From the NCBI RefSeq assembly GCF_035046485.1, contig NC_085138.1, positions 19,101,440-19,165,439 of the forward strand: a DNA stretch of 64,000 bases, given 5' to 3'. This DNA is from Aedes albopictus. Taxonomy: Eukaryota; Arthropoda; Insecta; Diptera; Culicidae. Of the stretch, positions 42,372 through 55,389 are shown one piece after another. Below the pieces are notes generated by a model, which was not told the DNA's origin, did no database searches, and saw nothing but the letters and a program-made list of their open reading frames with translations. The position numbers and the translations under genes are program-made. The number at the start of each line of letters is the position of its first letter. Position 1 is the first letter of the stretch.

Positions 42372-43139
42372 TAAAGGGTGATACGGTCAAAATTTGGTCA
42401 CACAATTTGTTTCATAACTTGAGACTGCGTACACCAAAACAGCTGATTTTTGGACCAGTATTGATACATTATATGTAGCTTATACCATAAAATTTTCATC
42501 AAAATCGGTTTAGTATTTGCGGAGATATTGTGAATCCTGAAAACTGCAATTTTAAAATTTTGTACAAAGAGGGTTAAAAAATAAGAATACATTTTTACTC
42601 TTTTTTTTTATAGAGCCAGAAATACTGAACCAATTTCAATGAAAATTTTCCTGTGTGTAAAGTATACATATCAAAATGTTGTGTAAAAATTTCATTCAAT
42701 TTGATCCAGCCGTTACAAAGTTATATTTGCTTAAGTGGCACCCGGTCAGTTTTTTTCATATTCAAACTGCTACAACTTTGAAAGTATTTATACAAAATGG
42801 CTCAAAATTTTACTAAGAACGTATTTTCATATCAGTACTATACTGTAAAATTTTGATAAAAATCGGAGCAGTATTGGTAGTTCTATAATCAAAATTGCGC
42901 TTTATTGACCTTAAATTTCCGAAAATTTACTATGGAGCGCCTTTGTACAAAATTTTAAAAAGGTAGGTCGATGGTTTTGTCTATAGATCAACCAATACTC
43001 AACCGATTTTGATGAAAATTTTATGGTATAAGCTACATATAATGTAGCATTACTGGTCCAAAAATCAGCTGTTTAGGTGTATGCAGTCTAAAGTTATGAA
43101 AAAAATTGTGTGACCAAATTTTGACCGTATCACCCTTTA
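42372..43139. mobile_element. TA-flanked foldback MITE with AAGGGTGATACGG ends
   Basis: Ends AAGGGTGATACGGTCAAAAT and complement, TA at both borders, 'accaaaacagctgattttt' near one end and its counterpart near the other. The arms are inverted copies for over 150 bp. No ORF. Confidence 0.85.
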
Positions 43140-43544
43140 CAAACCAGTCAGTTAAGAGCTTCTGTACCTTAGTAGCTTTGTGATATTGGAATTCCTTTGA
43201 CATATGCACTGACTATCCAATCATTCTCGACGCAACTGGATACATACATAGTGGTACCTGAAAACTCAACAGTGAATTGTGTAGTTACAATATTTTATTT
43301 CTTTTGGAATTTGTGATACAATTGGTTGTTTAAAACTCCCGAGAGAATTTGCTGCAATAATTCTAGAAACTTTCTAATGGTCTCCTAACTGAAATTCCTG
43401 ATGAAATTTCTGGAGAAATTCCTAATGGAGCCAAAGGAGTTTTTGAAATAAAGGGCTGTGGCAAGCTTTTATTTTTATAATTAAATACGTAATTATTAGC
43501 TTCATTTGAAAAGATTACCCACAATGACAAAAAAGTTCCATATC
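43140..43544. other. No gene seen
   Basis: AT-rich sequence with a few short 'gaaattcctga' repeats near 43385-43425. Confidence 0.4.
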
Positions 43545-43955
43545 GTTGTTGGGGGTGACAATGGATCAGAGGGGTTAGATTGGGTCAAAACATTATCTGC
43601 ATTATCTTATCAAATATTGCGAATATCGAATCAAAAACATTATGATGTCATCCTCGTATTTGCCAGCAGTTGCTGTCAAAAATATAAATTTCTAGAGCAA
43701 TTCAATTTTTGATAAATCTTTTTCGATGATTGGCTTAAAAAAGGCCTTTTAAAAATGCCACTTTTATGGCTCGGTGAAACATAACACTTTTAGTAGGATT
43801 GATACTTTTAAGAATCTCAAACTCTTTGCCATCACATAATATATAATTGTTAAGTAGTATCAACCTTGACCAGAACTTTATTAACTTGCTTTGTTTTCAA
43901 TGCGGAACAAATGCGGTTCCCTCGACCCATTCTCACCCCCTCGAAGGGATGAGCA
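43545..43955. repeat. Dispersed repeat Y, unsplit copy
   Basis: Contains both the left (20882-21116) and right (24807-24925) blocks of family Y with about 90 bp between them. This shows that the other copy was split by insertion. Confidence 0.7.
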
Positions 43956-45299
43956 AGCACCATTGACAAATTGGTACCTACTATCTTTTATAACTTAACG
44001 CAGCACGATGAAATTGAATATAATAACATTATATTCTTAAAGTATTATTTAATCCTTCAGCTGTCACGCTGTTGTATTTTGTCCAATACGTTAAAAAAAG
44101 CTCGCCCAATCTACACAAATCAACGTGATGCTGGTAGCGGTGACCAATTTCTGGAAGATTAAGTATTTTTATTCACTCGTGTATTATTTTGCTCTGATTT
44201 TTTATATTGTTTAAGTCTACAAAACATTCATTAGAAATTATAGCAGAAATCTTTTGAAACTTACACATTTTTTTGAAGACTAACCTAGAATTTCCTGGTT
44301 CCTGTATGCATCCCTTTTCAAATATCTTCCAACACTATTCGCTGGGGGAATTCCTTCACAAATTATTGAAAAAAAAATATGGTAATCCTGGAAAAGTTCT
44401 TGGGTACATCCATGAAAAGATGTTTGAAGGATTTCTGAAATTTCCGAAGAAACTCCTGAATGGGTTTTTGAAGAGAAACTGCAAGGAATTTATTAAGAAA
44501 TCACTTGAGTAATTGACTTAAGAAATCCCTGGAAGTCTTTCTGAATTAATCCCTGAAGAAAAACCTGGTTGAATCTCTGTTTCAATTCCTACAGGAATAC
44601 CTGGAGGAAGCCCTGTAATATCCCTGGAGGAATTCCCAGTGTAATTCGAAATTAAACCTGGAGGAATTCCTGTATAAATTATGGGAAGAATACCTAGAGA
44701 TATTTCTGAAGAGATCTCATGAGGAAATCCAAGAAGAAATCCTAGATGAATTTTTGGATGATTCCTGGGAATTCTTTGAGAATTCTTTTCCCCTCCAGAA
44801 GGGATTCCTGGAGGAATCCCTGAAGCAATTCCTGGGAAAATCTCTAGCGAGAATCCTAGAGGAATGCCTGGAGAAACTTCTGAAAAAATTCTGGGTGTAA
44901 GTCCTGGAGAGAATTCTTGGATAAATTCTTGAAATTTCTGAAAAAATCCCTTAAGAATTTTTAGGAGGATTTCCTGGAAGAACCCTTTCATGAAAAAATC
45001 TCTGAACAAATTCCTAGAGAATTTCTTGAAGAAATTCCTGAAGAGATTGCTTATATAATTTCTGAAGGATGTCCAGAAGCAATTCCTGAAGGAAATCCTG
45101 AAGAAATTCCTGGGGTTTTTCCTGGAGGAATTCCTGGAGAAGTTCCTGGAGAAATTCCTGAATAAAGTACTGGAGGAATGCATGAAGGAATCCCTAGAGG
45201 TATACCTGTGGGAATTGCTTGAGGAATCTCTGGAGGAAATTTTGAAAGAATGACTGCATGAATTACTAGAGGAATCTTCAGATGAATTCTGGGAGATTT

Positions 45300-45480
45300 T
45301 TATTAACAAAATAAAAAGAAAATCGGGTTAAGTACGGTTCCTTTGAATTCCACTAAGAATTTGCATCCTTTGACAGATACGTATTTCGACCTCAACTGTA
45401 AGGTCGTCTTCGGTGTCTTGTACTTGACTCGACTTTTATTTTTATTACTATTATTTTTCTATTTCTGAAAATAAATCTTG
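45300..45480. mobile_element. Short inserted repeat with ACGTATTTCGACCTCAAC motif
   Basis: About 170 bp unlike the surrounding repeat. It contains 'gacagatacgtatttcgacc' and 'aaggtcgtcttcggtgtc', a recurring mosquito MITE-like sequence from memory. Ends are AT-rich and not fixed. Confidence 0.5.
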
Positions 45481-46934
45481 AGAAATCCTCGAAGGAACTC
45501 CTGAAAGAATTCCTGGGGGAATCCTTGAAGAAATTTGTGGAGAAATCCCTGGAGGAAACACTGGAGGAATATCTGGAGAAATCCCTGAAAAATTCCTGAA
45601 GATATTCCTAGAGGTTTTCCTGGAAGAATATTTGGATGAACTTTTGGAGGATTTCCTCTAGGAATCTTCGAAGGATTTCCTGGAAGAATGCCTGGAAAAT
45701 TTCTCGGAAGAATACCTAGGAGAATTCCTTATGGAATTCTTGGATGATTCTCTGAAGTAATTCCTGGTGATATCTTTAGAGGAATTCCTGTACGAGTCTC
45801 TGGAAAAAAAAATCCTTGGAGAAATTTCTTAAAGAGTTTCTGGATAAATTTCTGTAGGAATTACAGGTGAAATTCTTGGAACAATTCGATAAGCAATTTC
45901 TGGATTCTGGTGGAAGTCTGGAAGGAATGCATTGAGGAAACCTTGGAGGATTTTTTAAAGGAATCTCTAAAAAAAAAATGCTGAAATTCTTGGAGGGATC
46001 CTAGATGTCCTAGCTAGAGGAATGGCTGTAGAAATTCCTGGAGGAATCTCCAGAGGAACTGCTGGAGAAATCTCTAGAGGTATTTGTGGCGGAATATCTG
46101 GAGGAATCTCTAGATGAATTCCTGGAGGAAATCTCTGCAGGAATTCCCAGAGGAATCTCTGGAAAAAATCCTAGAGGAATTCCAGGAAAAAAATTCGTGA
46201 AAAAATACCAGGAATAATTCCTGAAGAAATCGCAGATGGATTTGGAGAAATATTGGATGAATCCGTTGCTGAAGAAACTCCAGAAGGAACCACAGAAGTA
46301 ATTTCAAGTGGAAAGCCTTAGGGAATCCCTTAGCAGTTCCTGGAGGAAGTACTGAATTTATTCCTGTAGGAAATCCTTAAAGAATACAAGGAGGAATTCC
46401 TGTAGAAATCTTAAGAAGTGTTCCTGGGAGAATCTTTGAAAGAATTTTTAAAATAAGTTGTTCCAAAAAGAATCACAGAAGGGATTCCCGAGTTAAAGCC
46501 CGCAGAAATTCCTGGAGGAATCCCTGGAGAATATCTCTAGAGGCATTTCTGAAGGAATTCCTGAATGAATTTTTCTGGGAATCCCTGCAGCAATTCCCAG
46601 AGGAAAAATTCCTGGAGGAATCTCTGAAGAAATTCGTGGAAGAATCCCTTGAGAAATTCTTTGAAGATTGCAGATGGAATCCTTAGAGAAATCCTGAAGG
46701 AATTCTAAGAAGAGTTCACGGAGGAGCTTCTTAAGGAATCTCATGAGAAATTCCTTAGGAAATAAATTCTTGGCAGAATTTCTGTAGGAAAAAAAATATG
46801 AAGGAATCCAAGTCTGCAATAATTTTTGGACGAATTATTGTTGGAATCTTTGGATGGACTCCCAAAATAATGTTTTGTACAATGTTTTAAGGAACTCCTG
46901 AATTAACTTTTAGCTTATCTCTGGCAAAATTTCC

Positions 46935-47025
46935 TTAACCCTCTTCATGCATTAGGGTCATTATGACCCCTAAACGTGCACTAGGTCGGCGAGGTGCGCG
47001 CAAGCTAATGCACGAAGAAGGTTAA
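46935..47025. mobile_element. Tiny TTAA-flanked MITE, copy 1
   Basis: TTAA, then CCCTCTTCATGCATTAG, then its partial complement GCACGAAGAAGG and TTAA. The core is 83 bp. The TTAA target and CC-starting ends suggest piggyBac-type mobilisation. A second copy is at 53237-53320. Confidence 0.65.
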
Positions 47026-47535
47026 GGGGTTTCTGGTAGATATTGCTGCTGAAATACTTCGAATTATTCCAGATCGAATTATTGGAGAAATTCCTGGAGT
47101 AATTCTCGAAAAAAAAAGCACTGGAACAATCAGTGGAGGAACCTCAAAGATATCCCAGGAGAAAGTCCCGGAGGATTTTTTGGTGTAACCCATAGAGGAA
47201 TTCTTGAAATATTCACTGGAGTAATCAATGATGGACTCACTGAAGGAAGCTATGGAAAAATTCTGGAGGAATTTAGCGATACATTCTTGCATAAGTATAA
47301 AAATGTCTGAAGGAATCATGGGAGGAATTCTTGAAGCATTTCTTGGATCAAACCCTAAAACAATCACTATCGGAACCCTGCAACATACTCATGGAAGAAT
47401 TCACGTAGGAGAAACTCCTGGATGAGTCCCTTGAGGAATTTCTGAAACAATCCCTGGAGAAGTTCTTGAATAAATGACTAAAGGAATTTCTGAAGGTGTC
47501 CTTGAAAGAATTCGTAAAGAAATCCCAGGTATTTT

Positions 47536-48179
47536 GCTCTTAGCATGACGTTTGTTTGAATTGAATACTAGTGAAATTCGTGTAGCATGGCACTCTATAG
47601 CAGCATATGGTTCTACATAGTCCTTCATTTCCCTACCGGAACTGGTTTCGGCATATCTGAAAAATTTGGCATGCTGTTTTTGTAACCCATGAATAAACAT
47701 CACAAAATTTAGCCATTCAACCAAGCTTGTTATTTGGTGAAATTCTGTGGTAAATTCTATTGAAGTGATTCTAATTGGCGAAATTTCCTATGACTCTCGA
47801 GTAGAAAAGGTTTAATTAGTGTGGATAAAATCCTTAATTATAAGAATAGGTTATTTTTTGAGATATTTTTTCTGGAACTCTTAATCATTGATAATATTTG
47901 AGTTGGCTCGGCCCTGCCCCCCTCTGGCTACGCCCATGTCCGTAAGTCGGTCGGATTTCTCGGTAGGGAAATGGGGACGCGAATATTGAATGCGAAATCA
48001 GAAGCGCGCGATAACTTTCGTGGGAAAGTCGATTTTCACGGTTGCGAAAACGATCAATGCGGCGACGCGTTTAATATAGAATGATCGTTGACGTATGTGC
48101 ATTACCCTCACTATTGCGATCAAATAAATAAATGAAGACCGTGTCGTGTATTTTCATATAACTAGTGGATCATATCACC
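47536..48179. repeat. Dispersed repeat X copy 2 and flanking sequence
   Basis: 47627-47938 matches repeat X (20260-20855). The remainder to 48179 shows no gene. Confidence 0.6.
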
Positions 48180-48500
48180 TACTTAAGGTGGCTCCAAGAT
48201 CCACACCTTACCCTATAGGGGTATACCCTACTAACACATACTCCTTCCCGAGACAACTGTGGGGATGCTGTGGATTCCACGGTTTCTAGTAACAACGGTT
48301 GTCGAACTAACATTCCTTCCCCTTTCCCGATGACCGTAAGGACGTGGCCGACGCCGTTATTGACTTTAAAATAATGAACTCTTGAATTGTGCGCATTGAG
48401 AGTGTGTAGCCAGTTCCAAGCACCATTCATTGGTTCTCTGTGCAACTTCGATTGTTCTAATCAATCACGGAGTAGCAACTACGATGTGTACGGTTATCTT
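48180..48500 (-). repeat. Dispersed repeat W, copy 1
   Basis: On the minus strand it reads 'cgtagttgctactccgtgat', 'gcacagagaacc', 'acgtccttacggtcatcggg' and 'acaaccgttg'. These are shared in the same order with 51006-51300 and 60605-60915 on the + strand. Confidence 0.75.
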
Positions 48501-48517
48501 TGCTTTGCTTTGTTTTG

Positions 48518-48685
48518 CCAAATTAGCAGTGCTGTAATAGTGTAATGGTCATTACTGCACTGATTTGCGTTGCGTAATGAACCATTACAGCACTGTTTTC
48601 AGTTGTGATGCTTTCTGGACGCAGTTTTGAAAAAAATGTGACAACTGCACAGTATAACCATGTATAGCCTGATATGATCAGACAT
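48518..48685. repeat. CAGTGCTGTAATGG palindrome repeat, copy 2
   Basis: Matches 37736-37890 with small indels, including 'gatgctttctggacgcag' and 'cacagtataacc'. Confidence 0.7.
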
Positions 48686-48814
48686 AAGATTGTCCCAACT
48701 TGAAAATAATAGGATAAACATCGTACACCAAGAGTTTAGAGATTTTTCAGCCTAGCATTGCGATTTTCGAACGGTAACTTCGAGTAGGTAAACACTGTAA
48801 CTCTGCTGAAGATC

Positions 48815-49739
48815 TACAGGGGATAGACAAAATGATCGGGACAGGCAAAGTTTTCACTTTTCAAAAAATGTTCAATTAGCTGTAACTTTTCGAAAAGTGC
48901 ATCAAATATTTTCAAATTTTTACTGTAAGTTCTTCAACTAGTTGTGTATCAGTGGACAAAATTTAGAAAAGATCGAACAATTCTTCACAAAGTTATAAAG
49001 ATTTTTGAAAAAGGTAAAACTATCCGATAGCCAACTTTGAGCTGTTATATCTCCGGATTCAATGAACCGAATGCAATGAAATTTTGACCATTTATGACTT
49101 ATATAATGAGCTATGAAAACCCATTGACTTAACTTAATATTCTTAACGCGTAAGAAAATTATAACGATTGGATTATTTTTCTAATAAAACACAAAATTAT
49201 CCAAAACATCAACATCGTTTCAAAATTCAAGATGCAAATTATAGTTCATTTAGTTTCCCTCTAATTGGCTTATATATAAATGCGTTTCGAAGGAAAGTAA
49301 CAACATAGCCACCAATAAATTGAAAAAGTAATGGGGGGTCTATCAAAAATAGACAAATTTACTAAAAAATCGTGAAAAAAATAAAATCGCTATAACTTTT
49401 TCGCTTGTTAAAAGTTTCAAGTTAAGTCAAATGTTTTCCAGAGTTCATTATATAAGTCATGAATGGTCAAAATTTCATTGCTATCGGTTCATTGAATCCG
49501 GAGATATAACAGCTCAAAGTTGGCTATCGGATAATTTTATCTTTTTCAAAAATTTTTATAACTTCGTGATGAATTGTCCGATCTTTCCCAAATTTTGTCC
49601 ACTGATACACAACTAGTTGAAGAACTTACAGTAAAAATTTGAGAATATTTGATGCACTTTTCGAAAAGTTACAGCTAGTTGAACATTTTTTGTAAAGTGA
49701 AAATTCTGCTTGTCCCGATCATTTTGTCTATCCCCTGTA
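48815..49739. mobile_element. Foldback MITE with CAGGGGATAGACAAAATG ends, copy 2
   Basis: TA-flanked, about 920 bp, same family and layout as 23115-24042, with better preserved termini (CAGGGGATAG... ...CTATCCCCTG). Confidence 0.88.
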
Positions 49740-50944
49740 TCATCAAACAGTTTCGACTTTAGGTTTGTAATAATTGATTATTCACGAGTTGAAAAGTAAG
49801 CAACAAATTCAGCTTCCGTTTTGTCTGCAACAAAAATGTTCGAGATCATGTCATTATCTGTTACCAGTAGGGATAAAGAGTAATCGTCGCGCCTTCTTTG
49901 TTGCTTGTTTTGTGCTTCTTTTGTCTGACAATTCTCTTAACTGATTATTGTTATTGTTTATTTTAACTTTTAATTTTGAAAAAGGGAAACCCCCTTTGAA
50001 AGATTTTGGCAACTTATATTGATTATAATAGGACATTTCTAAGTGAAACACACATTTGTTTTCCTTGATCAAAAAAGGCTGACAAAATCGGGTCACCACT
50101 GTATTTTTATTTGACTACATTTTCAGGTAAGGGCTGCTGGTTCACCTCGGATCTGTTGTAGGTGTTCTTCGAAGAAATTTGCTTCATAAAATATAAGAAT
50201 CATTCAAACCGATGAAAACAGTCACTTAAAAAAAAATAACTATATGAATCGCATTCCCTCTTGTCATGACAACAACATATTTCTCTTCTGGCATGCAGTA
50301 GCAAAGACAACGCCAATATATTAAAACCGTAACTCCGGCAAATTTGCTGTCAAGAACGTAACATCACAGAATCTGTCGCGTACCGTACATAGGTGGATGA
50401 ACCGGGAGCAACTGCCGTCGCGTCGTTCATAAATTATACGACAAAAATGAGCATCCATCGGGGACAGACATTATTGTACCACAGTGCCATGTATCCTAAG
50501 GTCGACCTTCGACTAATGAACCATTATTTTCACAGCCACCCAAGAAGCGGCGGAAATTGCGGTTTTTAATGAACATGCTGGCAGGAACCATTGTGGTAAT
50601 GCGGTTTGATCATGAGGCCGTGTAATTAATTTATTGTTTCAATACAATAGGCCTTTTTTATAGGGAAAATTGAAGACCATTGTGGCCACCAGAACTTTTG
50701 GTTTCGGCCTTGAAAATTGAAGGTGTATGGTTTCGATTTATTGCCATCTAAAGGTTGGCCAACAGAAATTTCTTCAAGCAACCGAACATGTATTTCATAA
50801 TTAATTTTCAGGCTTGTACGTACTTATGGTGGAAGCATAATTGACACACAAAAAAGAAACAAATTGATGTTTATAAATGTGAGGCATTTGATTTTGATTT
50901 CATAATGAGCAAGTCCAATCCTAAGTAACTCAGCAACTTATTTG
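49740..50944. other. No gene seen; mostly unique sequence
   Basis: Lower repeat content than its neighbours. The stretch 50380-50640 is GC-richer and not recognisably repetitive, but has no open frame with splice borders. Confidence 0.4.
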
Positions 50945-51300
50945 ATTTACAAAAGTTTTTTTATTGCGGTTGTCAAAATGATCTTCATCTGAGCATGAGC
51001 ATGAGATGACCGTACAATTCGTAGTTGCTACTCCGTTACTGACCAGAACAGTCAACATTGCACAGGGAACCAAATGGATGGGGCCTGGGTGTAGCCTTCC
51101 ATCCTCAATGTGCAATTTTGAAGGTTCAAAACTTTATATTGTCAGTACCGGCGCCGGCCACGTCCTTACGGTCATCGGGGAAGGGAAGGAATGTTGGTGT
51201 GGCATCCGTTGCTACTAGAGACCGTGTGTACCTCCGCATCCCCACGGTTGTCACAGGAAGGAAGTTTGTTACAAAGGAAGGGAAGGGATAGAAAGTTACA
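50945..51300 (+). repeat. Dispersed repeat W, copy 2
   Basis: Begins with 'gagcatgagcatgag' (50993-51005) and then the W blocks ('accgtacaattcgtagttgc', 'acgtccttacggtcatcggg', 'acggttgtcacagg'). Frames across it are repeat shadows. Confidence 0.75.
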
Positions 51301-52979
51301 TAGATCTGGATTCACATTGGTAAATGATGTGAGCTATGCAACCCTTGATATGGTTTGGTCTTCCGCCAGCCGGCTGTCGGAAGAATACAATAATTTTATT
51401 GTATGTTTGTGTATTAAATTTAATTGTATACCGGGTATGAATATTTTTTAAACCACGCTTATGTCGGATCCACTCGTAATAACGCACGTTTTAAGCTTAT
51501 CGTTTCTCAGTCAGAAAATAAACTGTATGCAACTCCGTTTAGTGTTACTGCCAATGCTGAAAAACCAAAACCCGCGCCGTAGCTTTACGAGTAAACTGGA
51601 CAACTAAACAACTAGAATCGTTGCTTTTGAGTTTTATCTATGTTCTTGTATTACTTTTTTTCGCGTTCCCGTGTTAATAAGATTGGGGATAATAAACCCG
51701 TTGTACATATTTATTATCCGCGAATGTTCGCAACGCGTAATATAAGTTGAAGGTGTGATGAACAGAAATACATTATCGTAAATGTTCGAAAAAGATATCG
51801 AAATTATGGAACTCGGCACGAATAAATCGACGCGGAAAACGTGGTCTACTTGTCACTGTATCGTACGGTAATCTTGACCTTTCTAAAGAAAGAGATACTT
51901 CGCCGTTTTGATCGCTGATTGCCTGCTTGTAAATCTGAAATAGAAAAAACTATTAAATTGTGATACGTTCTCCACTGTTATATTTTTGTAAATTGTTATT
52001 TATATATAGTTTAAATTTACCTCCATCCCTCTGAAACAAATAGTATATTAGCAATGAAAAATAAATAGAATAAAATAAATAAATGAATAAATAAATAGTG
52101 TAAAAAAGTACACCAAATCTTGATCCTGGAATGTTCCTGCATTTAAATAAACCAGGCTGGAAAATAGCAAGATCAAAACTTGAAATGGTAGATCTTACAC
52201 CGTAACGCACCATTCCAAGGTGATCTACCCACGTTACGGGTTGCGGTTGTCAAAATGACCTTCATCTCACCGAGAAACTGCAATAAGCTTTGGTAATATT
52301 TGCCAACGTTCCCTACCGTCTCACAGTTGTATGTTTGGTGAGCTCCACCCCAAAAGAAAAATGGAAACAATGATCCAAATGCTGGCACGTGTCCTTCCAG
52401 CAATAACTTCAAAACGAGTAGTAGGAGGAAACTATTCGGGGCCAAGTATTTCCAGCGGAGCAATAAATTCCAGCAATTTATCGTCCATCCAACTTCTTCT
52501 TAACTGAAAACGGAAGGGGTGGCTTATGTAATCTAAAGGTATTTGATGCGGATCGAGTACACCATTTTCTCTAGACTATTGTTTAGTTGGTACAAACACA
52601 CATTCTTGCCCAAATTTGACTCTTGTATTATCTGATAACGATAACCACCTGATTGATATGGGTCCATTATATACGTAGCCTTAATGTAACCCTTGATTTG
52701 ACCATACGGTCAATAATGTTATCAGCACTTAGAATTCTTAATAAAAAATAAGCACGACATCAAAATTACAAAGGGTCTTATATGTTATTAATAATCCTAC
52801 ACTGCCAAATTCATTCTTTTCGAAATCAAATCGATTACAGCACCGTAAGATTGCGTTCTTTTTGTTTAGGGGACGCACTAAACAGCGTAAACTAATTAAA
52901 CTGTCGCAATCACCAAGGCAACCCGATCAGAAGCAATCACCAAGATTATAACAAAATTATAACAACCGTTGGTTGTTAG
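51301..52979. other. No gene seen
   Basis: AT-rich non-coding DNA with an AATAAA/TAAATAAAT-rich stretch at 52060-52100. No supported ORF or clear element borders. Confidence 0.4.
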
Positions 52980-53736
52980 AAAAAAAAAACCAGATTAATC
53001 CACCTAGTGGTGATAGTGCCTTTCTCGTCGAATATGCACTCATGAACTTTTCGTCAACGTTAGCCAAAATGTTCCTGAATCCTTAAAACACAAAGAAAAG
53101 CAACAATTTTAACAAAGCCATCATCGATTTTCGAAACTTATTGATGATACATATTCCTATGTTATGTTCAACAGCAAAACAGAGCAGAAAAGTATCAGAC
53201 CAAGTATCAGACCTCTCGAGTGACCGTTTGACCACCTTAACCCTAGTCGTGTATTGGGGTCATTATAACCCCATTCCATTCACTACGACAGCGGGGTGAG
53301 TGTCAGCTGAAGAAGGTTAACTTTATTCACAATCACAGATCACTTTGTGATCTTCGCTAATGTTTATTTCAGCATACTTTAGGCTATATTTTATTACCAT
53401 TGGTAACACGGTTCATGTAAAATTTGACCTTCTTACGAGAAAAATGCAGAAAATGTAAATTTTCCATTCAAATTTCAATCCCAAATTGTGAGAAGTAATT
53501 TTAGAAGCATAAGAGGATTGAAGATTGAAAAACTGTATTAAAGGTGTTGATGCGATTAAATTATATTTTTTCCATAAAACATTGATCCATTCTTCTATAA
53601 ATTTACACCACAGGAATCTGAAATGGTGTGACTTGAAGAGATAGCTTTGGTCACAATTTTGTTCTCTTGAAGACTTTGACCATTTCTTCACTTATAATCT
53701 CACCCAACGTTTACATGCTATCAAAAAAGCCACAAT
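52980..53736. other. Repeat terminus, tiny MITE and unique sequence
   Basis: Starts with 'cagattaatccacctagtgg' (52993), a motif also seen in the foldback element near 36265, then the TTAA-flanked MITE (53237-53320). No gene in the rest. Confidence 0.45.
53237..53320. mobile_element. Tiny TTAA-flanked MITE, copy 2
   Basis: TTAA + CCCTAGTCGTGTATTGGGG ... CTGAAGAAGG + TTAA. The core is 76 bp. It shares 'ggggtcattat.acccc' with copy 1 at 46935-47025. Confidence 0.65.
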
Positions 53737-55140
53737 TTGATATATCGCTTTGACATTTATTTTGTTCACTTTTATAATTCCGCTATTTGATGTGCAGCTT
53801 GTATGGGTTTTGTTGGCGGGACACCTGGAACCGATTCCGGTTGTCTCAAATATGGTCTGAGACAAGTTTTTGTCAACTGTTCATCGAGTTACCTGAAAAG
53901 CCGAAAATTAATGTGATCTGAGGCTATTTTCTTGCTAACCGTTCGGCAAACATTTGAAAAAAAAAACCGCGATTTTATGTATCACATGCATGATTTTGGT
54001 TCACTTCTATTGAATCAGTTCTAGATGTGGCCTGAGACTATTTTCTGAGACCGTTCATCAGATTATCAAAAACGCCGCTATGGTTTAGTTCCGTTCTATA
54101 TTTTACCACTTCCGACGCGTTACTCGTCTTGTCACCAGTTCTGGAACACTACCGGCTCTTCCAAATATGGTCTGAGATTATTTATTGGTTAACCGTTTAT
54201 CTTGTTACTGAATAAGTCATTGATATGTCGCATGTATTGGTTCTCTTTTACATTTGACCATTTCTGGCGGGACACCCGTAATCGGTTCCGTAACACACTG
54301 ATATGGCTTGCGTCTATTTTCTTGCAACTGTTCATCATGTTACCTAAAAAGCCGTGATTTGATGTATCGCATGCATGGGTTTGGTGTCACTTCCGGCCCG
54401 GAACCGGTTACGGAACACTACCGATAGTCACTTAAATAGTCTGAGCCTATTTGCTTGCTAAAGTTTATTAGGTTATCAAAAAAGCCATGTGTTTGGTTCA
54501 ATTTTATATTTAGCCGCTTTCGGAGGGAAACCCGAAACTAGCTTCGGCACTACTGACAGTCCATAATGTGGTCTTAGTCTACTTTCTCAATAACCGGGCA
54601 TCAAGTTGTCGAAAAAGCCGTGATTTGATGTGCCGCATGCAAAAATTTTGTCAACTTTTATATACGGCCACTTCCGGCGGAACACCCGGAACCGGTTCTG
54701 AAACACTACCGGTTCAGATATGGGCTGAGACTGTTTTCTTGCTAACTGCTCATCAGGTTATCGAAAATGCCGCAGTTTGATGTGTCGCATGCATGGGTTT
54801 GGATCACTTTTATATTTGACCACTTCCAGCGGGACATCCGGAACCGGTTCCGATACACAACCGGTTCAGATATGGTCTGAGTCTTTTTTAGACTCTTTTT
54901 TATATATACAAGTTTTCATTGGGATAAAAAAAGTTGCGCTTTGATACATGGCATGCATGGATTTGGTTCACTTTTATATTTGGCCACCTCCGGCGGGACA
55001 CCCGGAACCGGTTCCGGAGCACTACCGGTTCAGATATTGTCTGAGACTGTTTTCTTGCTAACTGTTCATCAAGTTATCCAAAATGCCGCAGTCTGATGTG
55101 TCGTATGTATGTGTTTGTTACATTTTTATGTATGGCCCCT
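53737..55140. repeat. Satellite S3, about 155-bp unit, about nine copies
   Basis: Repeated 'gggacacccggaaccggttccgg' variants at about 53818, 54269, 54677, 54831 and 54994, with 'tgatttgatgtgtcgcatgc', 'atgggtttgg' and 'tatggtctgagac' in between. Units are diverged. No coding function. Confidence 0.8.
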
Positions 55141-55389
55141 TCCAAGGGTACAGGTCCGGAACACGTAAATGGCCATAACTCCGGAACGGCTGCACCGATC
55201 CGAACCATTTTCAATAAGAATCAATGGGACCAGATTCCGCGTCGAATGAACCGTCGGTCATTAAAATCGGTTGAGGTTTACTGCCAAAAAGTGGTGTGAG
55301 CTTTTTTGTACACATACACACATACACACACACACATACACATTAGCCTGGTACACGGTTTATATGAGAAAATATAAAAAATAGAAAAA

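Larger units (their letters stand above)
44270..47535. repeat. 3.2-kb degenerate GGAATTCCTGGAGG-type tandem DNA
   Basis: Hundreds of diverged units of about 12-30 bp built on 'ggaattcctggagga', 'atccctgaagaa' and 'tctagaggaat'. Long minus-strand frames (for example 45309-44518, Ser/Arg/Phe-rich) are a by-product of the repeat. Two small elements are inserted (45300-45480 and 46935-47025). Confidence 0.85.

Noticed and set aside
44518..45309. 263-codon Ser/Arg/Phe-rich minus-strand ORF
   Set aside because: Shadow of the GGAATTCC-type degenerate repeat. Composition follows the DNA unit, with no start or splice context.
50930..51451. Set of 60-90 codon frames
   Set aside because: They lie on dispersed repeat W, whose three copies do not keep a common frame.
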